Of a stretch of 64,000 nt of DNA, positions 45,158 to 55,542 are shown piece by piece (within the stretch, counting starts at the first letter, position 1; every line of letters begins with the position of its first letter). A program made the position numbers and the translations under genes. Location of the stretch: NCBI GenBank assembly GCA_037179335.1, contig JAKZHN010000045.1, positions 186,001-250,000 of the forward strand, in the 5' to 3' direction. The notes beneath the pieces are model-generated. The model was not told the origin of the DNA and did not search any database. It worked only from the letters and a program-made list of their open reading frames with translations. The DNA is from Cyclaneusma minus (lineage: Eukaryota > Ascomycota > Leotiomycetes > Marthamycetales > Marthamycetaceae).

Positions 45158-45402
45158 AAGCAGGGGTTTGTGTTGTCCTACGGGGCAGGGAAGGGGTGGG
45201 AGTTGGCGTTGAATGGATCATCTGTATGTGTCACCTTTCTCTTTCAATGTGTATATGTAGCGGATTCAAAGCAGGAACAGAATTTTCCCAAATAATTTTG
45301 ACGAACCCAAGTGCCTCGGATTGATCGTCCTTGGATTGCTCCAGATGACTTGGATTTTCTCTGATACACAAGTTATTCTCGTTGACCGACGTTCTTTAGA
45401 TT

Positions 45403-45473
45403 TGTGGCAAGTTTGGAGTTTCCACGACTTTCTAGGCCAGACCACCTGGTGGATTTTCAGATTTCACATGCGA
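45403..45473. repeat. Arm 1 of a dispersed inverted repeat
   Basis: About 71 nt, including TGGCAAGTTTGGAGTTTCCA and GGCCAGACCACC, matches the reverse complement of 52279-52349 with roughly 85-90 percent identity by eye. The arms are 6.8 kb apart and enclose the unknown membrane gene and the tandem paralog pair. Confidence 0.8.
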
Positions 45474-45535
45474 GATAGGGGAGGGAACAGCTCGGAAGAT
45501 GGAGCCCAGCGGTCGACGTTGGACGAACCAAGGAT

Positions 45536-45735
45536 ATGTCGTCGTTGACGTTCGCCCATCAAGTTCCCAATACAATAACCAGCTAACAGTCCCAGTGTTG
45601 TCTTTCGAATACTTCCTCCTCTCCCAGCTCCCTGAATCAAAGGTACGTTGTCGTTCATCCGTCAAATCTTCAACACGATAACCAGCTAACAGCCCCAATG
45701 TCGTCCTTCGAATACATCCTCCTCTCCCACGCCCT
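45536..45735. repeat. 90-nt imperfect direct repeat
   Basis: Two copies (about 45536-45633 and 45645-45735) share AACCAGCTAACAG, TCTTTCGAATAC/TCCTTCGAATAC and TCCTCCTCTCCCA. Spacing is about 110 nt. No coding role. Confidence 0.75.
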
Positions 45736-46669
45736 CATCAGCGTCCTTAGCCATCCTGTCACCACCTTACTATTTCAAACCTCTCCAACAACCCCCTATC
45801 CACCATCCTCCCCCTCAGACTTCAAGCCACAACATATATCTCAGTCCCAATGAAAGTCTTGCTTTTGAACGCCATAATCCCTTGAAATTACTTGCAAATG
45901 TCACCACGTTTCGTAGATTCAGGGGTCAAAGGCTTCCCACCCAAGTCTCCCTTGACATCTTTCATGGTTCAGCACTTGGACAGTCACTTGAAGAGCTCAG
46001 AGACCGTTGGTGATATTGTACTGCTCTAGTAGCACCTGATTGGTAAGGAATTCCGCATCTGAGTCAACCAGAACGTTTTTCGACCTCAAAAGCAACCTGC
46101 GCAACCTCGTCATGCTCTCAAGTCCCCTGCGAACCTTTCTGAATATATCGGGTTCGTTCATACCTCATAGAATCGCCGTTCTTCACCTGCTGAAAACAAC
46201 GCACTGCCAACCTGCTGCCGCCATCTTCGCCAACTACTATCATTAATCACAACGGCGTGAAAGATTCCAAGCATCCCTTTGGAGCCGCAAGTTATAAGTA
46301 CTTATGAGGTCGGTCCGTTGCAAATTATTACAGTTTCAGCGTGGACAACATAAACAGAAGAGTCTGAGCTGTGAGGGTGTCTACGCCTTCTTCGCCTCGC
46401 TGTATCATCCGGCTCGAAGTCCCACTCTCGTTCAACTAGGTGCACCTTGCCGTTGCTATCACAAGTAATGGAGCATGCAATACCTTTCGCTACTATTTCA
46501 CTGCCATCAGATCACGACGCAATTTTTCTTTTCACGTGAATTGAAACGATTTTGTGTATTGCAAGGACTTGATGAGTCCCAATTTCCGCGACTCATTCGT
46601 GCTTAAGGCTGGATTTGCGGAAGACCACGATCCACAGCAAACTTGCCAGCTTGCCCCGAACCATCTTGC

Positions 46670-46765
46670 CAAATCCGTCTTGCTATCTTGGCATCCATAG
46701 CCAATCCGTCAGACCGTCTTGCTACCATAGCCATTCCGTCTTGCTATCCATAGCCAATCCATCTG
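46670..46765. repeat. Short tandem repeat, about 22-nt unit
   Basis: Three to four imperfect units built on CTTGCTATCCATAGCC followed by AATCCGT, lying just before the 3' end of the minus-strand membrane gene. Confidence 0.7.
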
Positions 46766-46865
46766 TATCAGTTAGCAAAAAAATACGAATCTTGCCAAAG
46801 TAGATGGCCTCAGTGCTCAGAGTTAACTGAGCAGGCTATTTGGTGACGGGACTTTGGTGGTCAGC

Positions 46866-48137
46866 TTAGTCGCAGAGACTGAAGACGCTGATGTCGTGGT
46901 CATCAGAGTCAACATCAGCCTCGTCGCCACCATGCCAGCCCTTTCCCTCAGCGACAGCCCTGGCCTTCTTCTCATTGTACTTGGGAAAGCCTTGCGTGCC
47001 TCCTCGCTTCTCAACCAAAGGCCTAGACGGTCCTTCGAACACAGGAGAAAGCTTCCCAAACAACCACTCAAGTGTGCTCGGGCTGCGGTCACCTTGAACG
47101 GGGGCAGAAGTGGCGTGGTCGGCACGACGGATGGCTTTGCGGGCCTTGCGGGCCTCGAGGAAGAGGTCCCTGGGGAGGATGGTGCGCTCATTGTACACTT
47201 TCTCCTTCTTCTTCGAGCGGCGAGCTTTCTTGGTGTTGGCTTCGTCTTCGGTGTGGCTCAACTCGGAGTCACTCTCGTCAACACTCGAGTCGGTGTAGGA
47301 GCGGGTCCTGAGGATGTTTTTCCCGACAGCGTCGTGAAAAACAGCAGAGGCAACGGCTGAGTCCGGGTAAGCGGCATTGATCAACTCGTACAGATTCCGA
47401 AGTTTGTCGGACACGGATGATCCCCCTGACGCATTGTATTAGTGACTCTGTCAAGCACGGAGGGCCAGAGTTTTGATTGGAGCAAGTGACTTACTACTAT
47501 GAGGGCGTTGCTCGGGGCTCTGACGGGTCTTCCAGGTACCAGCAGCTTTTGCGTTCTCGATGTAGGTCGAAACAAGTCTCCAAAGGGAAAGGAAAATGAT
47601 TCTCCATATCATCGTACACAACAGGAGCCCAACGACCGTGTCTGCCTTGAAAACCTGCGTAAGACCCAGGGTGACGATGGCAAGCATGACAGTGACCAGG
47701 CCGAACGGGCCCTGCACAACTGCATACTTCAGCTCCTCGAGACTCTTGGGGAAGCGGCTGATGAGAGTATGGTCGCGCACTGAGAAGAGTACCTCGATCA
47801 TCATGAGCTGCGCAAGCATGATTGCCGGAAACAGGGTCGCAGGTGTCTGGTTCGTGCCATCTGGAGAGCAGTATCTGTCCACGCGAGTCTTGAGGATCTC
47901 CTTGGGGAACAACCAGCTCTCGTAGGCGAAAGCCTTGGTGTACGAGGGAGCGGCTGCGAAGGAATCTGGCGCGCAGATCATCAAGGCTGCGCTGAAGATG
48001 GGGAGCAACGTCGGAGTCTTGGTGGTTCGCGCTGCCCAGTAGGTGAGTACCAGGAGAAAGAGTGCGGCGAACAACATTGTGGGTGATTGAGTGGTCAATT
48101 CTGGGAGAGAGGTGAGAGAGGCTGGTAGCGGTAGCAT
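46866..48137 (-). CDS. Unknown multi-pass membrane protein with charged C-terminal domain
   Basis: Not recognised. Minus-strand exons 48137..47495 and 47425..46866 (69-nt intron, GTAAGT donor, phase 1) give 400 aa; an earlier in-frame ATG at 48266 would give 443 aa. At least four hydrophobic segments are visible in the first half: MLFAALFLLVLTYWA, TLLPIFSAALMIC, LFPAIMLAQLMMIEVLF, and VTVMLAIVTLGLTQV with GLLLCTMIWRIIFLSL. A Cys/Pro loop lies between them (DRYCSPDGTNQTP). The second half is soluble, acidic then basic (SSVDESDSELSHTEDEA, KKARRSKKKEK) and ends in DDHDISVFSLCD. The joined frame SRGSSVSDKLRNLYELI reads well. It may be an ER or vacuolar membrane protein, but nothing in the sequence decides this. 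Confidence 0.7.
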
Positions 48138-49450
48138 GATTTGCAGTGTTGTGAGTGTCAGTGTGTGAAGATACGTGGATGAGGTGGTTGTGAGAGAGTT
48201 GAAGAGAAACTGCGCAGAGAAAGGCGGGAGATAGGTCGCGGTATTTAAGAGAAGCGTAGTAAACAAATCTGCAGTAAGCGCGCCTCGAAAGTTCCATCAA
48301 TATCACAGCTCGGCTCTTGGGAAATAGGTGTTCGAGCGCTGTGTTGGCTGTCGTTTGTAATATCTGCTGTCGACTACTACATCTATCACCCATCACACTC
48401 CAGCCCTCGCTGATTTCCTTGATGGCCGCTGGCTTCCCGCAAAATACCGAGGTCCTTTCAATTCAGGCTCTCCCTAAGGTCTCGGACAAGAACGGAAGTT
48501 CTTGCTAAGAGGAGAGATGTTCTGATTTCCTTCTATGGATTCCTGAAGTGGCATATATGGAAGAACTTGTGGAAGTACGCACGAGCAACGAGCTTTGTGA
48601 CAACATAGAAGCTGCTAATACCTCGAGACAGCAGAAGCCTGGAAATGCTTTCAGAAGCTCGTCTGGACTGCTCTTCTGTCATAGCCATCCATATTGTCGA
48701 CTATCATAATCCAAAGCAGCAAAATAGGCGTACCAATGAGATCCCAGCACAATCAGAAGTTCACTAGAACTCAAGGCCATCTCGCTCAAAGATATCTGAA
48801 ACCAGCCCTAGTCCTGTATGCGATGTGTCTGAGAATTTGACCCCGTCCCAAAGAGGAGCGACTCCTACTCATGCTCCACCGGGATCCGTTCTTTATCCTC
48901 GTATACTGAGCCCCAAAGCTATATTCAAGCAAACCAGGAGCAAAGAGCTCGGCAGTGTAAAGACAAACAGACAAACAAATACAGACACGAGACAAGGCTT
49001 CGCCGGGATCATAGATCCTCCGAAGCTACCGAGCGAAAGAAGGGTGAGAATCAAGCAAGTAGGCTTCTGGGCTGGCCCGAGTGCTCCATCATGAATTTAA
49101 GCGCGATCCTTGACCCATTGTGCCCATTGAGCCCATCGCACAATGGACACAATAGGCGATCTGGCGGCATTCTTCCTCTGCCCGCTTCCTGCTTTTTAAG
49201 CGCTGGCTCCCACACAACTTCACGCCCTCTTCCACCCAGAAACAACTGCGCCAAGATTGTTCTGAACTTCAGACCAGATCTCTTCCAACTGCAGTTGCTT
49301 GCATCCAACACTCCTACAAGAGTCCAACAAACCTCCTCACAACCTCTCCAGTACACTGTAAGTTGCTCCCTCAACCCCGCCTCTGACTTGAGCCCAGTAC
49401 CTGTTACTAACCCTTAGCCAGTCACCATTTACGGCGTTCCACTTCTCGGC
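48138..49450. other. Divergent spacer with 5' UTR of membrane paralog A
   Basis: 1.3 kb, no gene. From about 49190 it contains a TTTTTAAG box and pyrimidine-rich leader. A likely 5' UTR intron runs from GTAAGTTGCTCCC (49360) to the CAG at 49420-49422, matching one in the same place before paralog B. Confidence 0.55.
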
Positions 49451-50333
49451 ATGCAGCTTCTCGCTGTGGTCTGCTTTGTGGAGGTCCTGGCACTGGCTGC
49501 TGGGCCTTTCATCCAAGCCTACCATGGCAGCCTCACCCCTACTACAATCTCGGCCTTCTCTGCTCTCCTCACCGCCGAATCCAGCATCCGAAAGACCCTT
49601 CTCGCCGGCACAATCATCCTCTTCTTCCTCACCCTCACCAACCTCGGCACTATACGCCTACCATCCTTCCTACGCTTCGCGGGAATCTCCAGCCCCCCCT
49701 TCTTCAACTCACCTGGTTCGACTGGCTCTGTCTGCCCCTCTGTCTCTCCAACTCCACAACGTTCCAACAGTTCCGCGCGCGCCCTCCGTCCAATTCCGTG
49801 TCGTTTGCCGACCCCTCACTACCCCGGCGTGCCAAAATTCTCACCTCACCCGCGCAGATCGTCGCCCCAGGTCCTCATCAAGAATGACGCCAAGACAATG
49901 CAGCCATTGAACACCCGCCCATCCACCTTGTCACTTGGAGATGTTGGCAGCTTGGTTTTGAAGTACGCACCACGTGTGCTGCTGGGTTTATCCTTGGCCG
50001 TCATCGCGATTTCGCTGGTCTTTGTCGTCGTTCTGTTGTACAAGATCACCGCACATCTCACGAGCGTTGGTATGTATCCCCTGGCCCGTACTGTTTCAAA
50101 GCCATACTGACACATTGCGAAGGCGAGGCCAGCAAGCCAGCTATGATGAGCGACGCCTTCATCCAACATTGCAAGGAAGCCTCAATTCCAGGCAAATTCT
50201 ATGGTTGGCCGCTCCAGAAATCTGGGCTCTACCAGCAAGCCATTATCGAATGCAAAAGACTGGGTCATCTCGTTGATGTAAGTTCAAAACACCTAACATG
50301 TTTGAAACACGTAGACTGACACTTGCTCAGTAA
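49451..50333 (+). CDS. Small membrane protein, tandem paralog A
   Basis: Unknown function. Exons 49451..50069, 50123..50277, 50331..50333 give 258 aa. Two hydrophobic segments near the N-terminus (LLAVVCFVEVLALAAGPFI, LLAGTIILFFLTLTNLG), a disordered Pro/Ser/Arg stretch, then another hydrophobic segment (LGLSLAVIAISLVFVVVLLY). After the second junction comes the tail FIQHCKEASIPGKFYGWPLQ ending CKRLGHLVD. The tail is shared with paralog B (FIEACKVAKLPGKIWGW), which supports both the frame and the splice sites. The last exon supplies only the TAA stop. The two genes share intron positions, including one in the 5' UTR. The central linker has diverged most. N-terminal extension into the preceding exon cannot be excluded. 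Confidence 0.75.
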
Positions 50334-51007
50334 ATTTGGGCATGGAAAAGATGAAAAGCCTATATCGTACGAAATGAGAAGACTCGTCATCGGAGATGGA
50401 GTGTCTAGGGCTATGAGTGGGATTGGTTTGGGTTTCTTCGGGTCGGAATGGGATGGTCTAGACCAGCTCAGACGTCAGAAATCTCTCCAATGTACTCGTA
50501 TAGAAGTGCAATTCGGTAGTTGAATGAATGTCATCAACATACAACAAATTCTGATCTCCCCAAGTGACTTTCAGCTGTGCTAAATAACTTAAATCGTTGA
50601 AGAACCATCGAAGAACCGCGACTTCGCGGGGTACGCAATCTGAGTGATGTGATAACCAGGGGTCGATTTTGATTTTCGTGCCTGCCCTCACTCAGTACTG
50701 GAGTTCCTCCTATGTTGCGATATCAGTGGCGTTGATGAAGCTCCTTACCCAAAGCTCCACCACATGCACCATCACACTGCCACCCTGCCTCAGGCCACCG
50801 CGCTAAACCCTCTTCTAACCCGACGTCAGCTTCAAAATATCTTTCTTGGCCTTTCTCCTAAGAACAGATCGATACAAGCTCACCCTTCTACCACGGTAGA
50901 AACTTCAACAGCACCTCCTCCCACTCCCCCGCCACTACACTGTAAGTTGCTTCCTCAACCGCGCCTCTGCCCAGAGCGCAGTCTCTGTTCCTAACACTTA
51001 AACAGTC
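50334..51007. other. Spacer between tandem paralogs
   Basis: 674 nt with 3' flank of paralog A and promoter plus 5' UTR intron of paralog B (GTAAGTTGCTTCC at 50942 to CAG at 51003-51005). The word CGACTTCGCGGGGTACGCAA (50626) recurs as CGACTTCGCGGGACAAGCAA after paralog B, marking the extent of the ancestral duplication. Confidence 0.6.
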
Positions 51008-51884
51008 ATGATGTTCCCATATCAGCTTCCGAGATGGGCCAGCGTGGCCTACTACGTGGCTCTCTGCGTAGAGTCACTGGCGTCTACCACCCTGTTGTTC
51101 ACCCGCCCGCATCCTGACAGCCCCACCAATGCCTCAAAGGCCTTCGTTGTGCTTCTCCTGGTTGACAGCTTCCTCATGACCGTGATACTTATCGCCACAA
51201 CTGTCCTCGCAGCCGCTACCTTGCTCAATGGCGGCGTTGTCCCCATTGCGGTTTTCCCCGGCTTCGATGGCTTCTTCGACTCCCCCGGTTCCTGGGCCTC
51301 CACCGACTCCTCTGACTCTGCTGGCGCCGCTGCTACCGCTGTCTCTACTGGATCACCTCAGCGACGCACCGGCTCCGCGCGCGCCAACCGTCCAACCCGT
51401 TCCCCTCACACACCACGCGCCCAGACCAAACAGGAACACTCAACCGCACAGACCCTCACCACTTCCCCTCGCAGGTCGATCATCCTCAACATGACAAAGA
51501 TTGTGGCATCGCTGATACTCCTCACTTTCTTCGCTTTCCTGTGGGATTGCGTCAAGATGTACCGCCTCAATGAGGCTTTTGGCATTGAATTCATCCCTGG
51601 TACGTATCCACCAACTCCTACTGCGAAGAAACTAGACTGACACTTGCGCAGGCGTAGCAAAGACCGTCGAAGTAACCACGCAGAAAACTCTCGCACTGAA
51701 TGAATTTATCGAAGCATGTAAGGTAGCCAAGCTCCCGGGAAAAATTTGGGGTTGGTCCCCGTCCAGTGTTGCGCTTCACCTGGAAGCTACTCAGCTGTGC
51801 AAGGCGTTGGGTTACCCAGTTGAGGTAGGTTAAAACACCAACTCTATCGTTGGCAACACGTAGACTAACACTTGCTAGGGTTGA
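51008..51884 (+). CDS. Small membrane protein, tandem paralog B
   Basis: Unknown function. Exons 51008..51599, 51652..51824, 51879..51884 give 256 aa. Hydrophobic segments: ASVAYYVALCVESLASTTLL, AFVVLLLVDSFLMTVILIA with a further Ala/Leu stretch, and IVASLILLTFFAFLWDCVKM; a Gly/Ser/Thr/Arg-rich linker lies between the second and third. The C-terminal tail FIEACKVAKLPGKIWGWSPS, then LEATQLCKALGYPVE, aligns with paralog A, including two Cys. The start directly follows the 5' UTR intron acceptor. If the last intron is retained the protein ends VEVG instead of VEG, so retention hardly changes the product. Tandem position and shared gene structure show local duplication; the low identity in the linker suggests it is not very recent. 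Confidence 0.75.
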
Positions 51885-52278
51885 TTATGAACACGGCAGT
51901 ATGAGCAACCACAATGCATTGAAAGGACAGAGTATTGGTCTGGGGCTATGATAGGGATTGAATTGGGCAATGGAGGATTCACGGACAAGTCAGAACCTCA
52001 GAGGTGCGCCACTGTCTCAATCAGGTTCTCGTAGCAGTGCAATACAATCAACACAAGAACGACCGGCAAACCCTTAGCTCTCGAAGTGACTTCCAGCCGT
52101 GCAAAGCCGTTGAGAAGAATGATTAAATACCGCACGACTTCGCGGGACAAGCAAATAATAGCAATCTTTGTAATGGCCAGGGGTCGATTCCAAATAGAAT
52201 CTGCCTTCCATTATCAAAGGTTGTCTCAGGAATCTCTATAAACCGAAATAACTTCGGGCAATCAACTCGACACGTCCC

Positions 52279-52349
52279 GCATGTGAAATCCGAAAAGCCA
52301 CCGGGTGGTCTGGCCTGGAATGTCGTGGAAACTCCAAACTTGCCACAAA
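52279..52349. repeat. Arm 2 of a dispersed inverted repeat
   Basis: Reverse-complement match to 45403-45473; the shared core reads TGGAAACTCCAAACTTGCCA on this strand. Sequence on either side does not match, so the arms are short and sharply bounded. Confidence 0.8.
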
Positions 52350-55035
52350 GCGGCCAATTGATTCTATTCCAATCCTTGGAGACACATTGGATTCGAGTTT
52401 CGACTTACCACATGACGTAAAAATCTGTCTCTGAAAATAGCTTTCTTACTCTTCATCTCAAATCCGCAAAAAGATGTGATGTAAGTATGTTCCAGCGCAA
52501 GGCCTGGCAAGGAATCAATCAAGATCTTGCAATAGCTTCATGTTTGACGTGTGTCGTCTGGAATCAATCCTCTTACGTTGTGTAACGTAGTAACTGCCAG
52601 TCCTCATTCAAAGCAACCAGCACAACACTGCACCTATGGGCTGATCAACGAGGGGTATTTCTCTAATCAGCCTTTGCATGATTCAGTGTTCTGTTTCGCA
52701 GTTATCCGGTTTCTCTACTCTCTTGTTGTCATATGCGTAATCATCATGATTTGCTCGGAACAAAGTCCGGCGAATGATACATGTATGCTGCTTATCGTCG
52801 AGCTTTACTTCATTGAAACTGGCAAGAGACGGGGTTCCTGGCATGACTGTGCTGGGAGGTTGTGTTCAACGTGTGTTGATGTGGGTTGGTTTAGGTGTAT
52901 GTATGGCGAGGTCTGATTTGCTCGGAGATGGATCCGTTGGGTGGCGGATTCTTGCAGATGGCTTTCCGTGCGTCACGCGTGGGGGCGTGACTGGGGATGT
53001 GGAAGGCCGTGGAGGTGGCCGCAGGTCGGGTTGGAGTGTTTCGCGTTGCTGCTTTGTGATCTGCTGATGTTGGTATGGGTTTCGACTAGAATGGGAAATA
53101 GTGAGTTGCAAGTTCTGGTTTGTGGATGCGCCATAAGCGGATACCTAGGCGTTGTTATCAGCTAGTATTTCCCAACGCTACTTACATGAATGCATTCTGA
53201 CAAGTATTGGGAGTTTATTATTGCCAGTTGAGGATCTTACACACCCGTGATACTTTAGTCTTTAGCTAGGAATTCAGCTCTAATCAAGGTAATTGGCGGT
53301 TTCAATTCTGGACCTCGAAGTGTGAAGCAGAAGCGATGGGCCATGGAACCAGAAACTCGGAAACAGAATCCAGAATCCGTAAATTCGTCGAGGATACAAG
53401 TTGCAAGTTGATATCAAGGATTCAAGTTTCCTAATTAATATTACTAGACTATGGAAGTCCTGTAAAAAAAGCGTTTGGCTTGCTGTGTGTGTAAGGGGGA
53501 AATGCAAGCTATTGCCACTCGCTCTTGGTGTGGCTTGGTTCTCCAATCTCCAGCCCTTCAGCGAGCACAGTTCAACAGTTTACAAGTAGTCTCACGCATG
53601 CCTGTGGGTCCGATTCCGTGGCGACCGAGGAACGACGATGACGATCATTCTCAAGAATATCGGTCTTGGCACCGTAGATAATGGGCCGTGGAAAAGGGGG
53701 TTTGGTTAGTTTGGCCAATGGCTGCGATATACATCATACAGGACGGCATTGGCAGCCCCAGTCAAGCCTCAAATTTCTCCTGACGTCAAGGGGATTATTA
53801 CTTTATCTCAGAATTCCCCGCGATCTCGGCCTTTCGGGGGGAGGCTCCGACAGCTCCGTCGCGGGATCGAGATCACCGAAGCAAAGAGGCAACATGCACA
53901 TTGTGTATTCCAGTCCCCACTTTGCCATCTCAACGGCATGTTCGGAGTGCTCCTTCAGCCCTACCGGAGTAGTGCACTCGAGTACATGTATCTGACAGGC
54001 TGGAGCTTATTCGGGCACTGCGTTAGTCAGCCAGCCGAAACAGAGGGGAGGCGGACGTCGCTCCGAAGAGATCAGCGATTTGAGGCCGATCGACATTCCC
54101 AAAGCGAGATCTGCAGGGCGATGGCAGCAGCAATGGATGCAGCGAGCCGCCGGGATCAGGCCAGAGCTAGAAGACTTGCAGAGCTCCAGGAGTCGCATCG
54201 GCCTGCTGGGCCCAGCGTGCCTGCCTTCCGGATTGACGCTTTTGCCACACGATATTATTGTGGGGATAGTATTCAATTATGTCTGGTTTCTGCGCCAATT
54301 ACTGCCTGTTCGTGCTCTGGGGGCCTTTTATTTTACCTGTGCTAGGGTGGCACCTCTACTGCTAGCCTCGGGACTTCGCCCGCCACGCGCCATCGAACCT
54401 GGTGCTTTTTCATATGTGTCTGAAGAGCGTCTTTCCAAAACCCGAATAAGTGGAGCGGGGCGCATCTAAGCTTCCTTCCACTCCCTTATTATTGAGACGC
54501 CTCTGTTTCTGTGTGGCCTTACGGCAATCGTCCCCGCGGCCGCCCATCGACGCCCGCGCGTGGATCTCCCTCCTCGTCCTCCGCTCAACATTCACATACA
54601 TGTAGCCCGTTCCGGCTGGCCCACTTCTCGACATAAAAGTACTCTGCCCTGAGCTCTCTCGCCTCTCTCTCGATGCGGCAGCAGATGTGGCTCGAGAGCA
54701 TCGACCTTTCCCACCCTGTTCACAAATCCTATCCTTCTTGTCCACCCACCCCCCAACTGGCACCACCTGCAGTGCTCGAGGCGAGGGCCGCCATGCGGAG
54801 ATGACACCGGGTAGCTCTCAGCTAATAATCTCGTTGGTCCATCACGTCTCCGGAGAACGTGGACTCCACTGTGCCCCCAGACCAGAGTCGCAGAGGATCA
54901 TGTCAAAACGTGCGCTTTGCAGATCTCAGAGCAAACCTAGAATTCCCATCCAAGCTCCACCAGACTTTGCCTCATCCCCATCCAGACGGGCTGGGCTCCT
55001 TCTCCGCGACCCAGCATGCTGTATATCTTCTTCGA

Positions 55036-55157
55036 CCACCCCCAACCCCACCTGCGCCCGCTGCGAAGGCAGAAAGGCATAACGTCATTCACGTGGCCAC
55101 CCCCAACCCCACCTGCGCCCGCTGCGAAGGCAGAAAGGCATAACGTCATTCACGTGG
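55036..55157. repeat. Perfect 61-nt tandem duplication
   Basis: Two identical 61-nt units, 55036-55096 and 55097-55157, beginning CCACCCCCAACCCCACCTGC and ending TTCACGTGG. 61 is not a multiple of three, so it is not frame-preserving. It lies about 390 nt upstream of the second Zn2Cys6 regulator and each copy contains one CACGTG E-box palindrome. Confidence 0.92.
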
Positions 55158-55542
55158 CCACCGACTGCACCAGACGACTGCGAAGGAAGACATCGAGGTC
55201 ACAGCATCACCTGATTGACCGTCACACATGAGCTGCCCAGAGCCCACGACCGTATAGGACCAGAGCCTCCCCGTCTGCAGTCTACAGACCCGTACCCGCT
55301 GCGAGTGGAAAGCTTGAGTCCCGTTGCCGTGCTACATGGGCCAGCAGCAGACCTCTCGCCGCGAATTCCACCGAGACTGCACCCAGAGCGAGTCGACGAC
55401 GATGGGAGGTTTCCGGAATATCATGCCATCTTCAGGCCAGAGCGGCTCGGGTGCCACGGCTCCAGACTCAAACGGGTAAGGAGATCCTGCTTCTTGTACA
55501 CGGAATTGACGGGCAAAGGCTGACTGGACTGGCAGCAGTAAA

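Larger units (their letters stand above)
45158..46865. other. Intergenic with several repeats, no gene seen
   Basis: This 1.7-kb convergent spacer has no supported gene. It carries one arm of a dispersed inverted repeat (45403-45473), a 90-nt direct repeat (45536-45735) and a short tandem array (46670-46765). Words of the type CTTGGATTTTCTC / CCAAGTGCCTCGG at 45290-45360 may be further diverged units of the GGAATAT array family. Confidence 0.55.
51885..55542. other. Gene-poor stretch, 3.7 kb
   Basis: No supported gene. It includes the second arm of the dispersed inverted repeat (52279-52349), a perfect 61-nt tandem duplication (55036-55157) and, towards the end, the promoter of the downstream regulator. 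Frames 52551-52916 and 53749-54345 were judged non-coding (low-complexity composition, antisense frames, no family match). Confidence 0.5.

Noticed and set aside
46866..47414. C-terminal part of the 46.9-48.1 kb gene as a separate gene
   Set aside because: It has no ATG start in frame, and good splice sites join it in frame to the upstream membrane part.
53749..54345. 198-codon plus-strand frame
   Set aside because: Arg/Ala-rich without domain, overlapped by other frames, no promoter or splice support.
54859..55143. Frame with CARCEGRKA motif resembling part of a zinc cluster
   Set aside because: The motif comes from the 61-nt tandem duplication, occurs in two frames, and lacks the rest of a zinc cluster.
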